Assembly (NCBI GenBank): GCA_902509805.1 | Contig: CABWZL010000010.1 | Coordinates: 1-23,838, forward strand | DNA from: an uncultured Bacteroidota bacterium | Lineage (GTDB): Bacteria; Bacteroidota; Bacteroidia; Flavobacteriales; Flavobacteriaceae | DNA length: 23,838 bases | Direction: 5' to 3' | Shown: positions 9,001-15,520 of the stretch, piece after piece | How positions within the stretch are numbered: the first letter of the stretch is position 1 | Layout of the letters: every line of letters starts with the position of its first letter | Position numbers and translations under genes: made by a program | The notes under the pieces: generated by a model | Databases searched by the model: none | Seen by the model: only the letters and a program-made list of their open reading frames with translations | Told to the model about the DNA's origin: nothing

Positions 9001-9553
9001 AAAGACCAATTAAAAAAGCAATTAACAACAACCATCTATCACCTCTTATGTTATCAAAATCTTTTTCCCATCTAAGTCCAGCCCAAAATGTTGCTGATAA
9101 AAAAAGCATAGCTAAAGCATATACTTCTGATTCAACGGCATTGAACCAAAAACTATCTGAAAACATAAAAGCAAGAGCTCCAATTGAAGCACTTAAAATA
9201 ATATTTAAGCTATTAGAAAAATTATTCTTGCTAAAAATTTTTTGAAGAAATAATGTTGTTGACCAAAAAAGAAATAATATAACAAATGCACTGGATACAA
9301 CGGATAGAAAGTTAACTGCAATAGCAATAGATTCATTATCTGATGCAAATAATGAAAAAATTGCACCCATCATTTGATAGAATGGTGCACCTGGTGGGTG
9401 ACCAACTTGAAGTTTTGCAGATGTAGATATATACTCTCCAGCATCCCAATAACTCGAAGTTGGTTCAACTGTTAAACCATATGTGATTAATGCAACTGAA
9501 AACAGAAGCCACCCAATCACATTATTAATTTTTCGAAACCTAGTTTCGGACAT
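6044..9553 (-). CDS. DUF2723 (GT117-type) polytopic membrane protein, putative protein O-mannosyltransferase-like
   Basis: A 1169-residue inner-membrane protein of the DUF2723 family, which CAZy lists as glycosyltransferase family GT117 with a GT-C fold resembling protein O-mannosyltransferases. After the first membrane helix (about 12-28) the first outer loop carries the conserved acidic motif W36-D37-A-G-E40 and then VGHPPGAPFYQ (50-60), the expected catalytic and lipid-sugar-binding region of GT-C enzymes. About a dozen hydrophobic segments extend to roughly residue 625. The remaining ~540 residues are soluble, with a tetratricopeptide-like stretch near 945-1000 (EGKYEQAEEIIDLAF) and a helical C-terminus. 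It begins 37 bases after the stop of the BNR/VPS10 gene and is likely its operon partner. Transfer of a sugar to exported proteins is inference from the family. Confidence 0.9.
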   Translation of the reverse strand: MSETRFRKINNVIGWLLFSVALITYGLTVEPTSSYWDAGEYISTSAKLQVGHPPGAPFYQMMGAIFSLFASDNESIAIAVNFLSVVSSAFVILFLFWSTTLFLQKIFSKNNFSNSLNIILSASIGALAFMFSDSFWFNAVESEVYALAMLFLSATFWAGLRWEKDFDNIRGDRWLLLIAFLIGLSFGVHFMAILTIPAIGMIYFFKKYKEITIKNFLLANVISVSVLLFIFKLLLPSTLALFGQLEVFFVNSIGLPFNSGTIIAAFLIIFLFYRTLQYTRSNGMIQMNTLILCVLFVFIGFSSWVMLPIRSNANTVINENSPSDARTLLAYYRLEQYPKTYLFYGPMFSDIYAPQDDKEPYIDGKPKYERDYLTNRYKVVNNWEDSEINSNSNHRGLIPRLWSSNHAGNYMNFTNPLKFEILDRYKSEERILQSVNEFQNRELQGEVTGEDYNEFFRSVGPYLNISKPTLFDNLNFLFSYQINYMYWRYFLWNFAGRQNDIQGEYSILNGNWISGINFIDELRLGNQKNLSEDQKNNKARNTYYFLPLILGLIGLMYCYKYDIKSFWTLLLLFLFTGLALKFYLNERPFEPRERDYALVGSFYVFSIWIGMGFAAIMNYLKKFENKISKSIIYIICVISVPFLMAFNNWDDHDRSDRYTAQSISKAYLQSIEKDKDAMIFTIGDNDTFALWYAQEIEEFRTDVRTINTSLLATDWYIDQMKRRAYGSSPIPSQMEHEQYAFGVRDYIRYENLLDSIRWDINDFVDWVASDNPRTKYRNLITQSGGDVSDYPINALETVFYPTNKIRLPVDKENVIKSGIVKEKDRDKIVDFIDIDLPESILTKNQIMMLDILANNNWERPIYFTGGSYEDSEYIWMKNYLQLDGLVYKLVPITTSIDANPYEMGRIDSDLMFDIVKKWSWGNSDSNKIYHDPETRKNSISFRSNLSRLSEVLINEGKYEQAEEIIDLAFSKMPIDYYGYYSLWTPFVQGYYNIDQDNKAREVVERLSFKYSDKLNYFASLEIFNQYDVGEEIISDIERFRNLIETIQDSGEKNILTDQIKSFISSSEKFSYIYGEYDYYISLSNFILSLLELNELEYSKNIINKIEEQLIRRVSVFSNIDEDDQVYYIEGITSDINQYSRLINQIEIYDIELYNDYDNNLKEMLGKMIE

Positions 9554-9590
9554 ATTAGCCTTTTGTATTAATTATAAAATTTAGTACTGA

Positions 9591-12500
9591 CTACATAAAA
9601 ACATTTAGATAATCTAATTCAAGATTTTTGAAATTTGAATTAAATTCAGGAATATCTTCTGAAATAATTGAATTATATTTTTCGAGCTGAATATTTACTT
9701 TTTTAATTAATTCATTTTTAACCATTATATCTTGAGCCGTTGGCCCAAAATCTCCACCTCGAAATGCAGAATTCAAGTTCCCTAAATTATTAGTTAGTTT
9801 AACTCCATAATTAAGAGGGTCTTGATTACTTTGATTTTTAGTTTGATAAAGTTCATTTTCAATTAGATCTATAGATTCTAAAATTAATTTTGATTCATTG
9901 ATTAAGTTTTTTGCTGATACATTATCAGCGTAATCTGATTGAAACTTATTAAGATCCTTTTTAATTTTTCTAATGTTTTCTATTGCATTATGAGCATCAT
10001 CAACTACTCCATTTATTTCATTTACAAATTCAAATTGAGCTTTTATATCTTCTATTGAACCTTCTGAAGTAGGATCTTTATGAATTATAAAATCTTGAGT
10101 TAATTCTTTTTCATTTACTTTAAGCTTTACTGAATAATTTCCGGGAACAGCCTTAGCACCTGAAAAATCTGCACCCCATAAAACCATTTTATCAAGTCTT
10201 TTTGCTCCAGAATATTTCATATTCCAAACAAAAGAATTACCACCTTTTTTAACTTTCATTAAATTTTCTTTACTCTTATTTGAAAATTCTTTTATTAATG
10301 ATCCATCTTTCGAATGAATTGAAAGTTTAACTTCATCACTTTCCTTGTCGAAACTTGGAAGAAAATAATGAATAATGACTCCATTTGGAAGGTTAGTTCC
10401 AGCAGTAAGTGACTTTCTTCCTCCTCCGCCTCGCATTCTGTATGAATCTTTTGGCTTATAAAGTCTTTCTTCATCAACTGAGCTAGATAACTGATGGATA
10501 ACAGTTAAGTCATCAAGCATCCAGATACTTCTTCCCTGCGTTGCAACAATCAATGAATTATCTTTTATTGTAAGATCAGTTATAGGAACAATTGGTAGAT
10601 TCTTTTGAAATTTATTCCAACTGGTACCTTTGTCATAAGATATATACATTCCAGTTTCAGTTCCAGCATACAAGATGTTTTTATTAGATTTATCAGCTCT
10701 TAATACTCTTGTAAAATGTTCATCATCTATCCCACTAGTTATAAGTTTCCAGTTTTTACCATAGTCTTCAGTTACATATAAATATGGTTTGAAATCACCA
10801 AGTTTGTATCTAGTTCCAGCTATGTAGGCTGTACCTGTATCAAATGATGATGCATCAATACTATTTATCATTAGCCATTCTGGTATTTTTTTTGGAGTAA
10901 CATTTTCCCAAGTTTTACCACTATCTTTTGTAAGATGAACCATACCGTCATCACTACCTACCCACATAAGACCTTCTTGAATTGGAGATTCGTCAACTGC
11001 AAATATCGTAGCATAGTATTCAACACCAGTATTATCCTGAGTAATTGGTCCACCAGAAGAAACAAGTTTAGATTTATCGTTTCTAGTTAAATCTGGACTT
11101 ATTGTTTCCCAGCTTTGACCTTCATCAGTTGAAAGATGTACTTGATTTGAAAAGGTATAAAGCTTTGACGAATCATGTTTACTAAATGCAATTGGAAAAT
11201 TCCAATTAAATCTATATTTCATTGCTTCAGCTCCTTCTCCAAGGGTAGTTATAGGCCAAACATTTATTGCTCTAGATGTTTGTTTTTCGTGATTTCTTCT
11301 TTCAAGAAAACCAAGATAGCTTCCACCATAAACAATTTCATTATTATTTGGATCAATCGCTATATGACCAGATTCTCCACCTGCAGTTCTTTCCCAATCA
11401 TCTTCACCTATGCTATATCCAAGGCTTCTATGATTTACCCTTTGAGTTGAATTATCTTGTTGTGCAACATAAATCCTGTAAGGAAATGAATTATCAGTAG
11501 TAACTCTGTAATACTGAGCAGTAGGTTGGTTATAATATGTACTCCATGTCTCTCCTTTATCATAAGAAACCTGAGCACCTCCGTCATCACCAATTATAAG
11601 TCTATTATTGTCTTCTGGTGCGATCCACAAGTCATGATGATCTCCATGAGGAGCATTACTTGATTTAAAATTTTTACCCCCATCATCTGAATAGTGGTAA
11701 GCAACATTCATTACATAAACACCATCAACATCTTGAGTATCAGCATATATTTTAGAATAATACCATGCTCTTTGTCTTAATGACCTACTGCTATTTGTAT
11801 ATATCCAATTTTTTCCTCCATCATCAGATCTATAAACCCCACCTTTTTCCTGATTCTCAACGATTGCCCATACTCTTTCAGAATTTACAGGTGATACAGT
11901 AACCCCGATTACACCTAATACTCCAGATGGGAACCCTGAATTTGTGCTAATTTTTGTCCAATTCTCTCCATTATCAATACTTTTCCAAAGATCAGAGCCA
12001 TCACCACCACTACTCAAACTTGAAGGTGTTCTTTGTACTCTCCATGTTGATGCGTAAAGTACCCTTGAATTATTTGGGTCTAATACAATTTCAAAAGCAC
12101 CTGAAAGATTATTTGCATAAAGAACTTTTTTCCAAGTAACTCCTCCATCTGAAGATTTATAGACACCTCTATCATCAGTAGGCTTGTATAAGTTACCAAG
12201 TACAGCAGCATAAACTATATCGTTGTTTGAAGGATCTATAACAATCCTTGGAATATGTCTAGAGTTTGGTAATCCAGAAAAAGACCAAGTTTTACCAGCA
12301 TCAACACTTTTAAATACTCCATAACCTGAGGATACATTACCTCTGATAGTGACTTCTCCACCTCCAACATATATAACATTTGGATCATCCTTAGCTATAG
12401 CAATAGCACCAACACTTCCACCAAAAAACCCATCAGAAATATTTTCATATGTTTCACCACCATTTTCAGTTTTCCAAACTCCACCACCTGTTGCTCCAAA

Positions 12501-12716
12501 GTAAAAAAGATTAGGATTACCAGGAACACCAACAACTGCAGCAGACCTTCCTCCTCTAAAGGGCCCTATTTCTCTATATTCAACAGATTCATGAAGAACC
12601 TTATCGTATGTTGTGGAATTCTTTTTTGATTTTTTTTGTGAATATAGACTTGTATTAGTCATTAAAAGTGCAAGCCCAATAATTGTAAAAAGATTAAATG
12701 TATTTTTTATCCTCAT
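9591..12716 (-). CDS. Secreted BNR/VPS10-type beta-propeller protein (glycosyl hydrolase-like, catalytic role unproven)
   Basis: A 1041-residue exported protein. Residues 1 to ~26 are a signal peptide ending LYSQ. The mature protein opens with YREIGPFRGGRS, typical of the large flavobacterial VPS10/sortilin-like family often labelled 'glycosyl hydrolase'. It then shows at least nine Asp-box (S/T-x-D-x-G-x-x-W) turns, for example SVDAGKTW (~138), SSDGGVTW (~189), SIDNGENW (~247), SYDKGETW (~385), STDEGQSW (~532), TKDSGKTW (~600), TEDYGKNW (~652) and SYDKGTSW (~695), consistent with two stacked multi-blade propellers. Residues ~790-880 look like an immunoglobulin-type beta domain, and the last ~150 are helical. 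No type IX sorting domain is recognisable at the C-terminus. The family is abundant in Bacteroidetes, but its enzymatic activity is not established. It is first in a two-gene unit with the DUF2723 protein. Confidence 0.9.
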   Translation of the reverse strand: MRIKNTFNLFTIIGLALLMTNTSLYSQKKSKKNSTTYDKVLHESVEYREIGPFRGGRSAAVVGVPGNPNLFYFGATGGGVWKTENGGETYENISDGFFGGSVGAIAIAKDDPNVIYVGGGEVTIRGNVSSGYGVFKSVDAGKTWSFSGLPNSRHIPRIVIDPSNNDIVYAAVLGNLYKPTDDRGVYKSSDGGVTWKKVLYANNLSGAFEIVLDPNNSRVLYASTWRVQRTPSSLSSGGDGSDLWKSIDNGENWTKISTNSGFPSGVLGVIGVTVSPVNSERVWAIVENQEKGGVYRSDDGGKNWIYTNSSRSLRQRAWYYSKIYADTQDVDGVYVMNVAYHYSDDGGKNFKSSNAPHGDHHDLWIAPEDNNRLIIGDDGGAQVSYDKGETWSTYYNQPTAQYYRVTTDNSFPYRIYVAQQDNSTQRVNHRSLGYSIGEDDWERTAGGESGHIAIDPNNNEIVYGGSYLGFLERRNHEKQTSRAINVWPITTLGEGAEAMKYRFNWNFPIAFSKHDSSKLYTFSNQVHLSTDEGQSWETISPDLTRNDKSKLVSSGGPITQDNTGVEYYATIFAVDESPIQEGLMWVGSDDGMVHLTKDSGKTWENVTPKKIPEWLMINSIDASSFDTGTAYIAGTRYKLGDFKPYLYVTEDYGKNWKLITSGIDDEHFTRVLRADKSNKNILYAGTETGMYISYDKGTSWNKFQKNLPIVPITDLTIKDNSLIVATQGRSIWMLDDLTVIHQLSSSVDEERLYKPKDSYRMRGGGGRKSLTAGTNLPNGVIIHYFLPSFDKESDEVKLSIHSKDGSLIKEFSNKSKENLMKVKKGGNSFVWNMKYSGAKRLDKMVLWGADFSGAKAVPGNYSVKLKVNEKELTQDFIIHKDPTSEGSIEDIKAQFEFVNEINGVVDDAHNAIENIRKIKKDLNKFQSDYADNVSAKNLINESKLILESIDLIENELYQTKNQSNQDPLNYGVKLTNNLGNLNSAFRGGDFGPTAQDIMVKNELIKKVNIQLEKYNSIISEDIPEFNSNFKNLELDYLNVFM

Positions 12717-12801
12717 AATTGATATATTTATAAAACCAAATTAAAATAAAATATTTGAATATCATATGTTAGATAATAAGATTATAGATTAAATTACCTT
12801 T

Positions 12802-14061
12802 ATGGACACCTACGCCAACATATTATTAATTACTATTCCTATTTTTCTTGTCTTAATTATTATTGAAATATCATATGGGGTATGGAAAAATGACTTAAAA
12901 CATTCTTACATGGACACCATTTCTAGCTTGAGTTCTGGGTTCACTAACTTAATGGTTGATATTTTGGGATTAGGAATAATTATTTTGTCTTATCCATTTT
13001 TTTATGAAAGATTGAAAGTAATAGAGCTAGAGGAAAGCATACTACTATATTTTATTGCATTTGTTTGTGTAGACTTTGCAAGTTACTGTCATCACAGGCT
13101 AAAACATTCAATTAATATCTTTTGGAATATGCATGTAATTCATCATAGTAGCGAAGAGTTTAATCTTGCATGTGCGCTTAGACAGAGCATAACAAATAAT
13201 CTTGGTATTGGAATTTTATTTTTAATTCCTGCAGCATTATTAGGTGTTCCTCATCAAATGATAATTATTTTAGGTCCTTTACATCTTTTTGGACAATTCT
13301 GGTATCACACTAGACATATTGGAAAATTAGGATGGCTTGAATACATATTAGTTACTCCCTCACAACATAGAGTTCACCATGCAATCAACAAAGAATATAT
13401 AGATAAAAATTTAGCTGCTATTTTCTGTATTTGGGATAGAGCTTTTGGAACATTTCAAGAAGAGTTAGATGATGTACCTTGTGTATATGGAACCCTTAAA
13501 CCTGTTCAAACTTGGAATCCTTTATTAATTAATTTTCAGCATTTAAGTTATTTGATAGAAGATGCTTGGCATACTAATAATATTGGTGATAAATTTAAAA
13601 TATGGTTTATGCCAACGGGTTGGAGACCTAAAGATATTGTAGATAAAATTCCAAGAAATATAGTTGAAAATGTTTATGCCCAAGAGAAATATAAACCTAA
13701 GTATAACCTCTTGCATAAGGTTTTTGTTTCCTTTCATTTCTTTACACTAAACATTGTTTTGTATATTTTTTTAAGTTCATTTGGGGATTTAACATTTGCC
13801 GATAAAATGGCTTATTTGATTTTAATTTTTTCAACAATTTTTAGTTTTTCTTCAATTATGGATGGCTTTAAATGGTCAGTTTCATTTGAGTTCATTAGAA
13901 TTAGTATTGGAATACTAATTATAATTTTTCAAAGAGAATTACTATTAACTTATAACCAACCAATTTTAATATTCCTTTTTAGTTATCTTTTAATCTCTAT
14001 TCTGTTAAATTTTTTAGTCCTTAAATCAATTCCAGCACGTATTTTAGAAGAAATTCGATAA
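12802..14061 (+). CDS. Sterol desaturase / fatty acid hydroxylase superfamily membrane protein
   Basis: A 419-residue polytopic membrane protein with the diiron histidine boxes of the fatty acid hydroxylase superfamily: H98-x3-H102 (HRLKH), H111-x2-H114-H115 (HVIHH), further histidines H169/H172 (YHTRH), and H189-x2-H192-H193 (HRVHH). These bind two irons that activate oxygen for C-H hydroxylation or desaturation of a lipid. A conserved cytosolic stretch (NLAAIFCIWDRAFGTF, ~203-218) follows the last box. Beyond the usual ~280-residue core there is a C-terminal part with about four more membrane helices (~310-415), an architecture reminiscent of alkylglycerol monooxygenase (TMEM195/AGMO). The lipid substrate cannot be told from sequence; sterols are not expected in this group, so a glycerol ether, fatty acid or carotenoid is more likely. 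The stop is followed by an A-rich tract and the tRNA-Gln promoter. Confidence 0.9.
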   Translation: MDTYANILLITIPIFLVLIIIEISYGVWKNDLKHSYMDTISSLSSGFTNLMVDILGLGIIILSYPFFYERLKVIELEESILLYFIAFVCVDFASYCHHRLKHSINIFWNMHVIHHSSEEFNLACALRQSITNNLGIGILFLIPAALLGVPHQMIIILGPLHLFGQFWYHTRHIGKLGWLEYILVTPSQHRVHHAINKEYIDKNLAAIFCIWDRAFGTFQEELDDVPCVYGTLKPVQTWNPLLINFQHLSYLIEDAWHTNNIGDKFKIWFMPTGWRPKDIVDKIPRNIVENVYAQEKYKPKYNLLHKVFVSFHFFTLNIVLYIFLSSFGDLTFADKMAYLILIFSTIFSFSSIMDGFKWSVSFEFIRISIGILIIIFQRELLLTYNQPILIFLFSYLLISILLNFLVLKSIPARILEEIR

Positions 14062-14088
14062 ATATATTTTTTAGAAAAAAAAAAAATT

Positions 14089-14096
14089 TAAATTTG
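14089..14096 (+). promoter_or_regulatory. -7 promoter element of tRNA-Gln
   Basis: TAAATTTG matches the Bacteroidetes -7 consensus TAnnTTTG exactly and places the transcription start around 14101-14103, a few bases before the tRNA's first base. The -33 region is only T-rich (around 14065-14072), with no TTG. Confidence 0.6.
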
Positions 14097-14104
14097 CACT
14101 TAAT

Positions 14105-14177
14105 TGGCCTATGGTGTAACTGGCAACACGTCTGTTTTTGGTACAGAAGAGTCTAGGTTCGAAACCTAGTAGGCCAA
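14105..14177 (+). tRNA. tRNA-Gln, anticodon TTG
   Basis: A full cloverleaf can be drawn. The acceptor stem is TGGCCTA (14105-14111) with TAGGCCA (14170-14176) and discriminator A14177. The anticodon stem TCTGT/ACAGA has the loop TTTTGGT and anticodon TTG at 14138-14140, reading CAA and by wobble CAG. The T arm is CTAGG-TTCGAAA-CCTAG. CCA is not encoded. The gene sits alone between the desaturase-family gene and nusA, comparable to E. coli, where a tRNA (metY) also precedes the nusA operon, though of another type. Confidence 0.96.
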
Positions 14178-14204
14178 CAATTTTATTATATCAATAATTT
14201 ATAA

Positions 14205-14212
14205 TAAATTTG
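14205..14212 (+). promoter_or_regulatory. -7 promoter element of nusA
   Basis: A second exact TAAATTTG, 116 bases after the one serving tRNA-Gln. It predicts a start near 14217 and hence a nusA leader of ~60 bases holding the hairpin at 14232-14253. The -33 region near 14181-14187 is T-rich without TTG. Confidence 0.55.
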
Positions 14213-14231
14213 CCGAGCATTTTGATACATC

Positions 14232-14262
14232 AGAGGCGACGTTTTGTCCCTCTTTTTTTTTT
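14232..14262 (+). terminator. Intrinsic terminator / possible attenuator in the nusA leader
   Basis: AGAGG (14232-14236) pairs with CCTCT (14249-14253) and GAC (14238-14240) with GTC (14246-14248). One bulged C (14237) and the loop GTTTT give an 8-bp GC-containing stem, followed by ten T (14253-14262). It lies 16 bases before the nusA ATG, between the gene and its own probable promoter. It can end tRNA-Gln read-through and may also attenuate nusA itself. A weak alternative hairpin (14220-14225 with 14230-14235, including two U-G pairs) would occupy part of the left arm. Confidence 0.75.
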
Positions 14263-14278
14263 AAATAAAGTTAAGTAA

Positions 14279-15511
14279 ATGGAAAATATATCACTATTAG
14301 ACTCTTTTTCTGAATTCAAAGATGAAAAGTTAATCGACAGAGTAACCTTAATGGTAATACTTGAAGAAGTGTTCAGAAATACTCTTACTAGAAAATTTGG
14401 TACCGATGAAAATTTCGACATTATTATTAATCCTGATAAAGGTGATCTTGAAATATGGCGAAATAGAATCGTTGTGAAAGATGGAGAGGTTGAAGACCCT
14501 AATGCGGAAATAGAATTAAAAGAAGCAGTAAAAATTGAACCTGATTTTGAGGTAGGAGAAGAGGTGTCAGAAGAATTTAAATTACTTGACTTAGGAAGAA
14601 GATCTATACAGTCACTTAGGCAAAATCTTGTAGCCAAAGTTTTTGAGCATGACAGTAATAATACATTTAACCAGTTTAAGGATAGAGTAGGAGAGATATT
14701 TACTGCAGAAGTTCATCATGTTAGAGCTAGAGAGGTAATACTTCTTGACGATGACGGAAACGAATTAATTATGCCAAAGGACAAGCAAATTCCAAAAGAT
14801 TTCTTTAGAAAAGGTGATAATGTAAGGGGTGTAATAGAAAATGTGGAGTTAAGAGGTAATAAACCTAAGATTATCTTTTCAAGAACTTCTCCTTTATTTT
14901 TAGAAAAATTGTTTGAACAAGAAATTCCTGAAGTTTTTGATGGTTTAATTAGTATTAAAAAAGCTGTTAGAATTCCTGGTGAAAAAGCAAAAGTTGCTGT
15001 TGATTCATATGATGACAGAATTGACCCTGTTGGAGCTTGTGTTGGAATGAAGGGCTCAAGAATTCATGGAATTGTAAGAGAACTGGGTAATGAAAATATA
15101 GATGTTATTAATTATACTAACAACACTCAGTTATTTATTACAAGAGCACTAAGCCCTGCAAAAGTGAATTCCTTAAATATTGATGAGGAGAAAAAAACTG
15201 TTCAAGTTTATCTTAATCCAGATGAAGTATCTAGAGCTATAGGTAAAGGAGGGCATAATATAAGATTAGCAGGGAGGTTAACAGGTTATGAAATCGATGT
15301 TTACAGAGAAGGAGCAGAAGAAGATGTTGAGCTGACTGAATTTAAGGATGAAATTGAAGCATGGGTGCTTGAAGAGTTCAGAAAAGTTGGATTAGATACA
15401 GCAAAGAGTGTCTTAGAACTTAGTGCAGAGGATTTAGTTAAAAGAACTGACCTTGAAGAGGAAACTGTATCTGATGTTCTGAAGGTTTTAAAAGAAGAAT
15501 TTGAAGACTAA
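14279..15511 (+). CDS. nusA: Transcription termination/antitermination factor NusA
   Basis: A 410-residue RNA-polymerase-binding factor controlling pausing, intrinsic termination and antitermination. The N-terminal polymerase-binding domain (~1-130) starts MENISLLDSFSEFKDEKLIDRV in the typical flavobacterial form. An S1 RNA-binding domain follows (~135-205, ending KIIFSRTSP), then KH1 with the loop GMKGSR (~260) and KH2 with AIGKGGHNIRLAGRLTG (~322-338). A short helix-hairpin-helix-like C-terminal part ends ~410; the second acidic repeat of E. coli NusA is absent, as is normal outside Gammaproteobacteria. infB follows after 9 bases, so they form an operon. The start is preceded by an A-rich stretch with no Shine-Dalgarno. 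rimP, which normally precedes nusA, is not here; a promoter and terminator-like leader take its place. Confidence 0.97.
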   Translation: MENISLLDSFSEFKDEKLIDRVTLMVILEEVFRNTLTRKFGTDENFDIIINPDKGDLEIWRNRIVVKDGEVEDPNAEIELKEAVKIEPDFEVGEEVSEEFKLLDLGRRSIQSLRQNLVAKVFEHDSNNTFNQFKDRVGEIFTAEVHHVRAREVILLDDDGNELIMPKDKQIPKDFFRKGDNVRGVIENVELRGNKPKIIFSRTSPLFLEKLFEQEIPEVFDGLISIKKAVRIPGEKAKVAVDSYDDRIDPVGACVGMKGSRIHGIVRELGNENIDVINYTNNTQLFITRALSPAKVNSLNIDEEKKTVQVYLNPDEVSRAIGKGGHNIRLAGRLTGYEIDVYREGAEEDVELTEFKDEIEAWVLEEFRKVGLDTAKSVLELSAEDLVKRTDLEEETVSDVLKVLKEEFED

Positions 15512-15520
15512 AAAATACAT

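Noticed and set aside
11175..11500. Two overlapping plus-strand frames inside the propeller gene
   Set aside because: Antisense shadows of Asp-box repeats with no start context or family resemblance.
14105..14177. tRNA-Gln as an integration site for a mobile element
   Set aside because: No integrase, no repeat of the tRNA 3' end in the window, and the flanking genes are housekeeping genes.
14222..14278. TTG-initiated leader peptide frame ending directly before nusA
   Set aside because: No ATG, an unfavourable start, and its later codons are simply the terminator T-tract; more likely chance.
14230..14637. Minus-strand open frame of 135 codons opposite the nusA start
   Set aside because: Serine-rich shadow of nusA in the opposite frame, covering the terminator and leader, with no family resemblance.
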